The translations under genes were made by a program, and so were the position numbers. Shown here one piece after another: positions 27,752 to 37,600 of a stretch of DNA of 64,000 bases (position 1 is its first letter; each line of letters starts with the position of its first letter). The notes under the pieces are model-generated. The model made no database searches and was not told the origin of the DNA. It was given only the letters and a program-made list of their open reading frames with translations. This DNA comes from Alistipes muris (GTDB lineage Bacteria > Bacteroidota > Bacteroidia > Bacteroidales > Rikenellaceae), in assembly GCF_943193205.1 (NCBI RefSeq), contig NZ_CALPDD010000004.1, positions 95,775-159,774 on the forward strand. The letters are read 5' to 3'.

Positions 27752-29311
27752 TTATTCGTAAGTTATCTCAAGATTTTCGTTATAAGTTCCAGTAGGTGTC
27801 AACTGGCCCGCCACCGATTTAGGCAAAATCACTTTTTCCAGTTTCGAGCAGAGATTCAGCCCCAAATTTTTGATTGCCGCACAATTACGCAGGTCTACCG
27901 TACCGGCCAGGCTCGAACAGCCGTTGAGCTTGATTGTGGTAATGTTATAACACTGCGAAAGGTCAATCTCAGTCATGGCTCCATTGATTTCAAGCTCCTT
28001 GACGTTGCCCCTTGAAATAACCGTCAACGATGTTGACATCAAATTGCGGGGATCGAACCACGAAAGGTTCATTTCACCCAAATCAGCATACGTCAGATTT
28101 TGCACATTATTAACACTCAAATTAGTGATATTCGGATTCTTGGACAAATCCAAACGGGCCAACGGATTGCCGGACACGTTAAGCGTCGTGATATTCGTGA
28201 ACACCTCTATTCCCGTCAAGTCCGAAATCTGGCAGTTGCTGACATTCATCACAGGAATCGTCGTTCCATCATCAAGCACCTTGCAAACCTCGCTGGCGTC
28301 ACTCTCGATATAACCCAGCGCCAGCAGTTTCGCGCGGAAGTTGGCATCGGGAATACGCACCGCACCCTCCGGCAGCGGCTCCTCGCCGTCCTGCTTGATG
28401 GTAACCTCCAAATTGAGTTCTGCATTCTCCGGATGGGCAATGGTCACCTTACCCTCGCGCGGTTCGCCGTCGTTGGCGGCCACTTCGATGTTGAGCGTAT
28501 AGGCCGCAACACCCTCCTCGGCCGAAGCGGCCACGGGTTCGCCTACGGTAATCCAATCGGCCGAAGCAGCGACCGCAGGCTTGAAGTTGGCCTCGAACGC
28601 GAACGAAACCGTCTCGGCGGGTTTGCCTACTTCATAGCTCAGTTCTGTTCCCTCGGCTACTTTCAGCACGTCGTTCTGCGCCTGCGTCACCACCACGTCG
28701 ACCGACATTTCGCCCAGCGTGAAAGTAACGGTCGCCCGGCGGGCCTTGCCCGTGTCGTTGGCGGCGGCCACCAACTCCGCACGTTCCGGAGTTGCAGCGG
28801 CAGCCGAAGCGGCCGTCGGTTTGGTCAGCCAGTCGGCCCCCTCCTCGACGGTGTATTCAAAGGCACCCGAAGCCTTGACCTCAACATAGATGCTGCCGCC
28901 CTTGACGGGTGCCGCATATTCGCGCGTCTCGATAGTGAGCTCGTCTCCGCCCGACTGCGTGAGCGTCAGCTCGGCGATCTCACCGTCGCACAGGAACTGG
29001 AAAGTCCCGGTGCGCTCCTCCGATTGGGGGTTCACGCCTACGGTGAAGGTCACCTTGTCGCCGTTTTCGCCCGACTTGGCCGACGGCTCGAATACCTTGT
29101 CGTCGCCGATGAGCTCCCATGCGCCGCTCGACGTCACCGTGATTTCGTCCGACGTACCCCCGGCCGCGGCAAAAGCATACTCCGTCGCGCTGAGCGAGAT
29201 GGCCGCTTCCGTCACGGGCGGTTCGGGTTTCTGCGGTTCGTCCACGTTCTTGTCATCGCCGCACGACCATGCGAGCATTGCCGAAGCAAGCAGAATCAGA
29301 TACTTTTTCAT
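27752..29311 (-). CDS. BACON-domain and leucine-rich-repeat lipoprotein (PUL2)
   Basis: 519 residues with lipobox AWSC (Cys17). After an acidic/proline linker (VDEPQKPEPPV) there are about three BACON-type Ig-like domains, each ending in a VTQ/LTQSG-type strand (AELTLTQSGGDE, VVVTQAQNDV, VTIKQDGEE). The C-terminal ~170 residues are short leucine-rich-like repeats (IEVFTNITTLNVSGNPLARLDLSKNPNITNLSV). BACON domains are spacers or mucin/glycan binders in surface proteins. It takes the place of the discoidin lipoprotein of PUL1. The ligand is unknown. Confidence 0.72.
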   Translation of the reverse strand: MKKYLILLASAMLAWSCGDDKNVDEPQKPEPPVTEAAISLSATEYAFAAAGGTSDEITVTSSGAWELIGDDKVFEPSAKSGENGDKVTFTVGVNPQSEERTGTFQFLCDGEIAELTLTQSGGDELTIETREYAAPVKGGSIYVEVKASGAFEYTVEEGADWLTKPTAASAAAATPERAELVAAANDTGKARRATVTFTLGEMSVDVVVTQAQNDVLKVAEGTELSYEVGKPAETVSFAFEANFKPAVAASADWITVGEPVAASAEEGVAAYTLNIEVAANDGEPREGKVTIAHPENAELNLEVTIKQDGEEPLPEGAVRIPDANFRAKLLALGYIESDASEVCKVLDDGTTIPVMNVSNCQISDLTGIEVFTNITTLNVSGNPLARLDLSKNPNITNLSVNNVQNLTYADLGEMNLSWFDPRNLMSTSLTVISRGNVKELEINGAMTEIDLSQCYNITTIKLNGCSSLAGTVDLRNCAAIKNLGLNLCSKLEKVILPKSVAGQLTPTGTYNENLEITYE

Positions 29312-29367
29312 TTTGATTTAAGTTTTAGGTGTGTAATTTGGTGTTCGTTTTCATACAGCGACCGGGG

Positions 29368-30816
29368 CTACCAGTCCTTGGCGTAGGTCTTGCCGGACCA
29401 GACCAGCTGGTCGCCGAAAAGCCGCGACGCGATGTTCCGCATCGACTCCAGCTGGCAGCCCACCCGGTTGGGATTGGGCTGGGAGAAGTTGGCGCGCGTG
29501 GGGTCCATGGCGAAAATCATGTGGACCTGGCACCCGGTGTCGAGCATCTGCTGGTACTCGTCCTGGCCCGCGATAATGAGGTTGAAGACGTCCTTGAAAT
29601 ACTCCTCGGGGTAGATGCCCAGCCGCTGCACCGGATAGCCCGTAACCAAGTCTTCGTGGCGGTAGTCGTTGAGCATGTAGTCGACCCATTCGGCCGAGGG
29701 ACGGCCGTCCACGTCGGGGAGGTTGTAGAGCCGTCCCGGGCGGTAGGTTCCGGCCATATAATCGCCCATGTAGGCCATATAGACGATATTGAGCTTGTCG
29801 GGCATCGCCTGCTTGGTCTCGTAAATCAGTCTCGCCGCCGCAGCGCCCGACGCCGGATAGACGAAGCCCGGACCCTCTGCGTAGTCCGAATACTCGTCGT
29901 CCCAGAATATGCCGTCCAGCTCGTAGGCTTCGCACAAGTTTTTCAGTTCGCGGGCGAATGCGCGCGCCGTCTCGTCGGCCAGCCCCGCCACGCCGGCCCG
30001 GTCGTGGTTGCCCATCATGCTCAGCACCACCTTGATGCCGCGCTGCTGCAAGGGCTTGATGTATTTCTCGCGGTTGTCCAGCAGGTGACGGATGTTCTCG
30101 TTGTTGGAGATGTAGACCCGCCCGGTCTTCGCGTCGTAGTTCATGTTGGACGAGAAGAGCACCACGATGTCGACCAGCATCTTGCCGCTGTTCTTGAGCG
30201 TGAATTCCAGGTTGTTGAGCGGATTGGTCTCGTTGACCTCCATGCAGCTCACTATCTTGATGCCCGAAGGTTTCGTGGCATCGGGAATGTCGCCCATGTC
30301 CTTCACGAGCAGCATGTAGACGTCTTCGCCCGGCGCCATCCGGATCGAGGCGTCCGTGGGGGTCACGCGCAAGGGCACGGCATAGGTCCGGCCCTCGGCC
30401 GCTGCCGGCGCCGCTTCGACGGTCACCGTTATCTCCGACGAGCGCTGCGACTGCGCCGTCACCAGCACACGTCCGCCCGCCTGCAACGACACGGCGTCGG
30501 CCGGATAGAGTTCATACGAGGTTGCGTGGGCGAGGTTGTAGGCGGCGAGCGCCGATTCGTCGTAGGCAAAAGTCACCGTCATGGTCTTCGCCGCGGGGCG
30601 CGTCATACCGAAGTAGATTTGCGTCGTGCCCGGCTTGCCGTTGCGCAGTTCGAGCGTCGTCGTCGAACGCGGTTCGTCGAGGTTACGGACATAGCCGCAG
30701 GTCTGGTCCACCCCCTCGAAGCCCTCGCCCGAGGGTCCGGGGACCTCGATTCCGTCGGTACAGGAAGCCAGCACGGCCGCAGCCGCCCAAAGCAGGTTCT
30801 TTATGGTTCGTTTCAT
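29368..30816 (-). CDS. GH18 endo-beta-N-acetylglucosaminidase-type lipoprotein with DUF1735 domain (PUL2)
   Basis: 482 residues from MKRTIKNLLWAAAAVLASC (lipobox Cys19). An ATG at 30831 would overlap the upstream stop and is possible. Residues ~45-175 are DUF1735-like and ~185-480 are a GH18 barrel. The catalytic motif is LDGIFWDDEYS, with Asp306 and Glu308 in the Asp-x-Glu positions and Phe304 in place of the first Asp of DxDxE. It parallels the PUL1 enzyme but differs in many positions, so the two may differ in glycan class. Predicted to release N-glycan-type oligosaccharides at the surface. Confidence 0.82.
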   Translation of the reverse strand: MKRTIKNLLWAAAAVLASCTDGIEVPGPSGEGFEGVDQTCGYVRNLDEPRSTTTLELRNGKPGTTQIYFGMTRPAAKTMTVTFAYDESALAAYNLAHATSYELYPADAVSLQAGGRVLVTAQSQRSSEITVTVEAAPAAAEGRTYAVPLRVTPTDASIRMAPGEDVYMLLVKDMGDIPDATKPSGIKIVSCMEVNETNPLNNLEFTLKNSGKMLVDIVVLFSSNMNYDAKTGRVYISNNENIRHLLDNREKYIKPLQQRGIKVVLSMMGNHDRAGVAGLADETARAFARELKNLCEAYELDGIFWDDEYSDYAEGPGFVYPASGAAAARLIYETKQAMPDKLNIVYMAYMGDYMAGTYRPGRLYNLPDVDGRPSAEWVDYMLNDYRHEDLVTGYPVQRLGIYPEEYFKDVFNLIIAGQDEYQQMLDTGCQVHMIFAMDPTRANFSQPNPNRVGCQLESMRNIASRLFGDQLVWSGKTYAKDW

Positions 30817-30823
30817 GGTTGGG

Positions 30824-32038
30824 TTATTCATTGGTTGGTGCTTGTTTTTCGGGCAGCCAGACTTTCGTCCAGCCGATGCCCCGGACGACCTCGCCGTCGC
30901 GGTTCTGCCCCACGCGGCCGTGGTTGGCCGAGGGCGACGAATCCCGGATGACGGTTCCCGACCCCTCGTCGAATTTCCAATAGGCCACCAGCCCCTCCGA
31001 CGCCGGGTCCACCTCGTAGGGGTGGGCCGCTATTTCGGCCTGCGTGCGCACCACGTTCCAGATGCGGCACTCGGCGATGCAGCCGGCCAGCCAACGGTTC
31101 TTGTCGTACGAAAGGCCGATGTGGAATCCTGTGCCGGGCGATGCGACGTCGGTCTTCACGGCCAGCGTCCGCGTGCCGTAGACCTGCTTGCCCGAGGCCT
31201 TTTCCTCGCCGTCGAGATAGATGCGCCAATCGCCCTTGATGAGGTCGTGGGTCACGGCGATGTGGACCCAGCGCCCTACCGGAACCGCCGGGCTCTCGGC
31301 CGCCGTCGGGAAGTTTTCGTTCGACGAACGGCCCGCAATCTGAATCTGGTTGTTGGCGTAGCCCGCATCGCCGATGCGCATCAGGTAGAGCCCCTCGATG
31401 CCCATCACCGTCGAAATCATCCGGTCGAACTTGTCGACCTTGACGAGCGCTTCCATCGTTATCTGCCGCAGGCCGCTCAGCGGGGCCGGGTTGTCGAACT
31501 TCGGGAACTCCACGTAAGTCTCCGTCATGTCGGCCACCACGTTGATGATGGCCCCCTCGCGCAGCAGGTAGTAGTACGTGCGGGCGCTTTCGAGCACCTC
31601 CATCCCCGAGCGGACGCTCACCGGAAGCACATAGGAGCGGCTCATGTCGAGCTCGTCCAGCCGGTGGAACCCGACGGTCGCTTCCGACGACTTCACGCCC
31701 CCGGCCGGAATCGTCGCCTCGGCCGGCTCGATGGTGTAGAATTCCTCGGGCAGCAGCTCGGCTTCGGTGTAATAGGCTTCACAGAAGCGCTCCACCTTCG
31801 AGGCGTCGGCCTCGAAGCGCACCGTCAGCTCCCCGTCCACGGGTTTGGCCGTGGCCACGCTCAGCGCCCGCGTGTAGCTTTGCGTGGTGGGTTTCACGGG
31901 CAGGTCGGCCGAAAGTTCCGTGCGGTCGATGAAGACCTTGTTGTCGAAGCGCACTTCGTTGGGGTCGTCGTGCTTGCACCCGGCCAACCCGAGAGCCGCT
32001 GCGGCGCAAGCAGCCATTATGATTCGTTCGATTTTCAT
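30824..32038 (-). CDS. DUF1735 and LamG-like (concanavalin A fold) lipoprotein, PUL2
   Basis: 404 residues from MKIERIIMAACAAAALGLAGC (lipobox Cys21). The N-terminal half is DUF1735-like (YVLPVSVRSG). The C-terminal half is LamG-like (LRQITMEALVKVDKFD, RWVHIAVTHDLIKGDWRIYLDGEE, IAECRIWNVVRTQAEI, EGLVAYWKFDEGSG). It is clearly paralogous to the PUL1 protein at the same position, and is likely a surface glycan binder. Confidence 0.78.
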   Translation of the reverse strand: MKIERIIMAACAAAALGLAGCKHDDPNEVRFDNKVFIDRTELSADLPVKPTTQSYTRALSVATAKPVDGELTVRFEADASKVERFCEAYYTEAELLPEEFYTIEPAEATIPAGGVKSSEATVGFHRLDELDMSRSYVLPVSVRSGMEVLESARTYYYLLREGAIINVVADMTETYVEFPKFDNPAPLSGLRQITMEALVKVDKFDRMISTVMGIEGLYLMRIGDAGYANNQIQIAGRSSNENFPTAAESPAVPVGRWVHIAVTHDLIKGDWRIYLDGEEKASGKQVYGTRTLAVKTDVASPGTGFHIGLSYDKNRWLAGCIAECRIWNVVRTQAEIAAHPYEVDPASEGLVAYWKFDEGSGTVIRDSSPSANHGRVGQNRDGEVVRGIGWTKVWLPEKQAPTNE

Positions 32039-32045
32039 GGGGTCG

Positions 32046-33053
32046 TCAGTTTTTGGGCGAGGGGTTGACGGTCGCAATCGCCTCGCGCGCATGTTTGTAA
32101 ATCAGCCCTGCATTGTAGAAGTCGCGTTCGATGCCCTCCACCAGCAATCCGGCCCGCGTGAAGTCGGCCGAGGGGCGGGTCATCCACGCGGCGGCCAGCG
32201 GCAGGGCCATCTCCTTGCCGTAGTAGCCCACAGCGTCGGGGTCGTCGCGCACGACGGTGGGAACCGTCACCACGAACCGCCCTGCGGGAACTTGCGGTCC
32301 CATGCAGGAGCGCACGGCGAACGTCAGTTCATCGACGCTCGTGGCGGCCGACGTGTCGACCACGATGTAGTCGGCCTTAAGCAACAATTTCGGGTCGAGC
32401 AGGGTCGTGGGGTCGCCGCCGAAAAGGAAGAGTTTCGATTCGCTGCCGTCGACCCATTCGGTCACCGGGCCGATGAAAGCGCGCTGCTCGGCGGTGTAGA
32501 CGGCCAGCTCTTCCGGTGTCATGTGAAGCGTGCTTTTGCCGTTGTAGCGCACCAGAACGCCGTCGTAGCCGTATTGCTCGCAGGCATCGAAAGCCGTAGC
32601 CATCCGCTCCGCAAGGTAGGCGGTCCATTCGGCCGCATCGGCGCCCCCGGCGGCTTCCCAGTCGCTGCGCAGCCCGTCATGGTCGACCGCATAGATGAAG
32701 CGGGTGCCCTTGTCGCGGCGGGTCTGCTCCATCTCGGTCTGCTGCCACTCGGGCAGTTGGGGCGCCGTGAGCACCACCACGTCTAAGCTGTCGGGCAGCG
32801 AAGCGATATGATGGGCCCGCGAGGAGGGTTCGGCGGTCGAGTTGTCGAAAGTCGCCAGCACGGCCTGGTGCGCTGTGGCTTTCCAGCTCCGCAGGTTCTC
32901 CAGGTAGGCGGCATACTGTTCGGGGTACTCCTCCCCTATCTCCGGGGTGTGGAGCCCGAGCGATTCGGGGTCCGTCCAGTCGCTGCACGAAGCCAGCAGG
33001 AACGCTGCCGGCACCGCCAGCAACCGGGCTATTTTATGGAATGTCGTTTTCAT
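32046..33053 (-). CDS. GH18-fold surface lipoprotein lacking catalytic residues (PUL2)
   Basis: 335 residues from MKTTFHKIARLLAVPAAFLLASC (lipobox Cys23). A start at 33065 adds four residues. The barrel pattern matches the PUL1 homologue (HQAVLATFDNS, DVVVLTAP, TRFIYAVDHDG, then YGYDGVLVRYNG). Arg169 and Asn171 stand where GH18 enzymes have the catalytic Asp and Glu, so it should not hydrolyse glycans. Its position between susD and the LamG-type gene suggests a surface glycan-binding role. Confidence 0.72.
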   Translation of the reverse strand: MKTTFHKIARLLAVPAAFLLASCSDWTDPESLGLHTPEIGEEYPEQYAAYLENLRSWKATAHQAVLATFDNSTAEPSSRAHHIASLPDSLDVVVLTAPQLPEWQQTEMEQTRRDKGTRFIYAVDHDGLRSDWEAAGGADAAEWTAYLAERMATAFDACEQYGYDGVLVRYNGKSTLHMTPEELAVYTAEQRAFIGPVTEWVDGSESKLFLFGGDPTTLLDPKLLLKADYIVVDTSAATSVDELTFAVRSCMGPQVPAGRFVVTVPTVVRDDPDAVGYYGKEMALPLAAAWMTRPSADFTRAGLLVEGIERDFYNAGLIYKHAREAIATVNPSPKN

Positions 33054-33067
33054 GTCGGTGTTCATTG

Positions 33068-34657
33068 TCAGTTGTTTTTGCGGTCCCACCACACGCGCGT
33101 GGACATGTCGTCCTTGCCGCCCAGCATTTGCAGCGCCTTGGCGTAGTTCTCCGTGTTCTCGGTGTATTCCGTATCGGGATAAGGCATGCGGCGGGCTCCC
33201 CGGGCGTCGTCGACCACGCCGCCGCTCATGTTGTGAGGCACAGCCATGAGCCGCGGATAACCCGTGCGGCGGTACTCGGACCAGCTCTCCACGCCCATCG
33301 GGTAGTTGGCGATCCATTTCTGGGTGATGATGCGTTCGAGGTTGCGCTCGAAGCGGTCGGCGCCCGTCTCCCAAGCTATCGTGCAGCCCGAGGGAGTGCC
33401 GCTGTAAGAGTAGTTGCCCAGCGGGTCGGCGTAGGTCTCCTGCGTATGTTCGGCGTCGGCCAAGTATTCCGCGGCTCCCGCAGCTCCCCATTGCTCGAAC
33501 GAGAGGGTCACGCCCTGGCGGTAGAACGATTCGGCGTCGCCGCCCATCGACCAGCCGCGCAGGGCCCCTTCGGCCCGCAGGAACGCCACCTCCGCAGCGT
33601 TCATGATGCAAATGGGGTCGCTCGACCGCACCGCCATACGGCTATAGCAGTTCATCGTCTCCTTCGAGTTGAGGTAGCGCTGCTGCTCGATGCCGTTGCG
33701 CACGCCGTGATAACCGTTGACGATGCCCGTAGTCTTCTCGTCGAAAGTCGAAAGCGTGAAGTAAAATTCGCGGCGCGGGTCATTGTAGCCGTTCATGTAG
33801 CTGACGATGTCGGCCGAAGCGCGCGCATCGCCCCACTGGTTCATGAAGAAATCCCACGGGTTGTTCTTCGATATAAGGCGCCGGGCGTTGTCGCTGTTGT
33901 CGGCCATCACCCCGATGGGGTCGGCCACCGCTTCCTCGGCCTTGGTGCGGGCGGTCTCGGGGTCGGCATAGACGATGCGCATGGCCAGCCGCAGCTTGAG
34001 CGAATTGGCAAACCTGACCCATTTGGCGATATTGCCGCCGTAGACCGCATCGGCCTTGGCGCTGAAGCTCTCCGCGGCATGGGCCGAAAGGGTCTCCACC
34101 GCGGCGTCCAGCTCCCCGAACATCCGCGTGTAGACTTCCTGCTGCGAATCGTAGGGCGAATTGAGGGTGTTGGCCTCGCCCACCTGCGAATAGGGAATCG
34201 GGCCGTAGGTGTCGGTCACGCGCTGCATGACGCCCACCCGGCAGACATCGCCCACGGCCAGCAGCACCTCGTTGTCGGTCACCGACCGCAGCTGGAGGTA
34301 GAAAGGATAGAACTGCGAAATGGGGTCGTTGAACGGGATGTTGATCCACGCCTGCGAGGGGTTGTAGGTGGCATAGCGCCCGCCCCAGCCCGTTCCGGGG
34401 TTGGTGTCGGCGCTGTAACCGCTCCACGAACCGCCCATCAGGCAGTCGACGTACTGGCTGATGCCCTCGGCTTCGGGCATCAGCAGGTTCTGCATCCCCT
34501 TGAGCGCCGACGAGGTGATATAGTCGTCGTACTGCATCTGCGAGTTGTCGGGTTGGTAGGGGTTCTTGTTGAACTCCTCGTAGTTGGCCGTGCAGGCGGC
34601 CGGAGCCGTCAGCAGCAGCGCCGCCAGGAAGCGCAACGTAGGTTTTATGGTTTTCAT
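33068..34657 (-). CDS. susD: SusD/RagB-family nutrient-binding outer membrane lipoprotein (PUL2)
   Basis: 529 residues, lipobox PAAC (Cys22). It has the same branch signatures as the PUL1 SusD: CTANYEEFNKNPYQ, VTDTYGPIPYSQVGEANTL, FLRAEGALRGWSMGGDAESFY, ITQKWIANYPMGVESWSEYRRTGYP. It lies 16 nt after susC2. Together they form the SusCD importer of PUL2. Confidence 0.93.
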   Translation of the reverse strand: MKTIKPTLRFLAALLLTAPAACTANYEEFNKNPYQPDNSQMQYDDYITSSALKGMQNLLMPEAEGISQYVDCLMGGSWSGYSADTNPGTGWGGRYATYNPSQAWINIPFNDPISQFYPFYLQLRSVTDNEVLLAVGDVCRVGVMQRVTDTYGPIPYSQVGEANTLNSPYDSQQEVYTRMFGELDAAVETLSAHAAESFSAKADAVYGGNIAKWVRFANSLKLRLAMRIVYADPETARTKAEEAVADPIGVMADNSDNARRLISKNNPWDFFMNQWGDARASADIVSYMNGYNDPRREFYFTLSTFDEKTTGIVNGYHGVRNGIEQQRYLNSKETMNCYSRMAVRSSDPICIMNAAEVAFLRAEGALRGWSMGGDAESFYRQGVTLSFEQWGAAGAAEYLADAEHTQETYADPLGNYSYSGTPSGCTIAWETGADRFERNLERIITQKWIANYPMGVESWSEYRRTGYPRLMAVPHNMSGGVVDDARGARRMPYPDTEYTENTENYAKALQMLGGKDDMSTRVWWDRKNN

Positions 34658-34673
34658 CGGTTCGTCGGTTAGG

Positions 34674-37600
34674 TTAGAATTTGAGACGCAGGTTGAAGCC
34701 GACGCTGCGCAGCGACGGCATCATGAAGTAGTCGATGCCCTGGTAGTAGTTGCCCGTCGTGGCGACGGCTTCGGGGTCGAACGGCGCCTTGCAGTAAATC
34801 ATCCACAGGTTGCGGCCCACCAGCGAGAGGGTGATTTCCACCACGTCGCCCAGTTTCTTCTTCGGTATCGTGTAGCCTATCGAAGCCTCCTGCAGCCGCA
34901 CGTTCGTAGCCGAATAGGTGTAGTACTGCGGCAGACCGCCGTTACCGCCGATGGTTCCGTACCACTTCTCGGCCGAAATCCGGTCCATGCCGTTGATTCT
35001 CACGTCGCCGCGGTCGCGCGCCGCAGCCGAAGCCTCCGACACGCCGAACGCATCGAGGTAGGCCTGTGTCGCCGAGTAGACGATGCCGCCCAGACGGGCC
35101 GAAATCATGAAGCCTAAGTTGAAGCCGCCTATCTGGAAGTCGTTGCGCCACGCCAGGTTGGCCTTGGGGAACACCGAACCCAGCTTGATGTCGCTGACCT
35201 TGTATTCGACCCCGATGTCGCCCGCTTCGTCCACATAGATATGGCCGTTCGAGTCGCGTTTGAGGTCGGCCGTCGAGTAGAGGTCGCCCAGCGAACCGCC
35301 TTTTTTGAGCAGGAAGCGCGCCTGCGAAAGTCCGCCCACGTCGAGCCGCTCCTTGGTGATCAGCTCGCCCGTGATGGGATGCTTGTAGTTGTCGACCAGC
35401 TCCAATATTTCGTTGCGGTTCGACGAGAGGGTGAAGTTCGACGCCCAGGTCACTTTCTTCCACGTATTTTTGTAGCCCAGCGCCAGCTCCACACCGCGGT
35501 TGCGCACCGAACCCGTCTGCACGTAGAACTTCGAGTAGCCCGACGAGGCCGAAATCTGCGGGTCGAAAGTCTGGTTGAAAGTCTTGGTGTCGTAGTATGA
35601 AACGTCGAGACTGAAGTGCTTGAGGAAGCGCATCGTCAGACCCACCTCCCACGAATTCGTCCGCTCGGGCTTGAGCTCGTACATCGGATAGGCGGACTGC
35701 GGTTTCCACACGTTCTGCGAAGCGTCCCATTCATAGGTCGGATAGGCCAGGAACCGCGCGAACGGCAGACCCACCGAAGCCCACGAACCGCGGATTTTCA
35801 CATACGAAAGGTTCTCAGGCATGCGGGGAACGAGCTGCGAGAGCACCACCGAACCGCCCACCGAGGGGTAGAAGAACGATGCGCTCACCGAATGGGGCCC
35901 GGCCAGCTGCGAGGGCCAGTCATTGCGCCCCGTCAGGGTCAGATAGTAGGTGCCCTTGTAACCGATTTCGGCCGAAGCGAAGACCGACTGGTACTGCTCG
36001 CGCCAACCCTCCTGCTGGCGGTGCGTGGTGGCGTTGTCGAGCTGGAAGACGTTGAAGACATTGGGCAGACCGTCGGCTCGAATCGGGCCGCGCATCTGGC
36101 TGGCGCTCTTGCGCGTATCGGAAATCGCGGCTCCGACGTTGGCTTGCAGGCTCCAGTCTTCGCCGAAAGTCTTGTTTATGTTGAGCAGCACGTCGCCATA
36201 GAGCTGCTTGTCCTTGATGGTCGAGGTGCCATAGTAGCCGTTTTCCGACCCCTCGGCGATGGTGGGCTCGGTCGACGCGTAGAGTTTCTCGGTGTATTCC
36301 GTCTCGGCGTTGTCTATGCGGATGCGGCCGCTCACCGACAGCCAGTCCAAAATGTCGTAGGTAAGTCCCGCGTTGAGCATGTAGCGGTTCTTGTCGTTGG
36401 CGCGCAGGTTGCGGTAGTTAATCCAGTAGGGGTTCTGCGAACGCAGCGTGCCCCACCCCTGCGGCCAATACTGGGTGTAAATCTTGCGTGCCGGATCGTA
36501 GCGTTCGTACATCTTGATGGCTTCCCAGTCGTTGCCGCGCGGAAACAGATAGGCCGAAACCAGGGGATTGGAGTAGATGCCCTGGTTGGTCATGTTGAGG
36601 TCTTTCTGACGGATGTACGAACCGCCGATGTCCAGCTTCATGCGGTCGTGGATGAACGACGTCGTGTTGCGGAACGTGAAGTTGTAGCGGTCGTAACCGT
36701 TGTTGGGGATGATGCCGCGCGAATTGACGGCCGACGCCGACACGTAGGTCTGGTTGCGGTCGGTGCCCGTCGAAAAGGCCACGGTCTCGGTGCCGACCAC
36801 TCCTGCCTGGAAGTAGTCTTTGGCCGGGTCGTAGCCATAGCTGTTCGATGCGTTGAGCCGGGGGCCCCAGCTCGCATCGAGGTTCGACGTGCCGTAGCGG
36901 TTCTGGAACTGCGGCATGACGAAAGGCGTCATGAGCTCCGTGTTGCTCGAAACGGTCACGGAGGTGTGTCCGGCTTCGCCGCGTTTGGTCGTGATGACGA
37001 TGGCGCCGTTCGAGGCCTGGCTGCCGTAGAGGGCCGCGGCCGCAGCGCCCGTGAGCACCGATATGGACTCCACGTCTTCGGGGTTGAGGTCGGCGATGGC
37101 TTCGGTCGCGCCAGCCGAACTGAATTCCGTACCGCCCTCGTCGGCAAGGTTATACATCGGGATGCCGTCGATGACATAGAGCGCGTTCGACGACTGGTCG
37201 ATGCCTTTCGTTCCGCGCATCACTACTTTCGAGGCACCGCCCACGCCCGACGACGAAGCGTTGATGTTCAGACCGGCGACCTTGCCGCTGAGCGAATTGA
37301 CGAAGTTGGCGTCCTTGACCGCTATGATTGCGTCGCCGTCGACTTTCTGAACGTTGTACGAAAGGGCTTTTTCCGAACGCTTGATGCCGAGGGCCGTGAC
37401 GACCACCGCATCGACGTCCACCGCCGACTCCTGCAACGTTATCTGAAAGTCGGTGCGGCTGCCGACCGCCAGCTCGACCGGTTCATAGCCCAGGTAGTTG
37501 ACCGCAAGAACGGCCTGCGACGCAGGGGGCGGGACTTGCAGCGTAAATGTTCCGTCGAGCCCCGTGCTCGCGCCGACGGTCGTGCCCTTGACCACCACGG

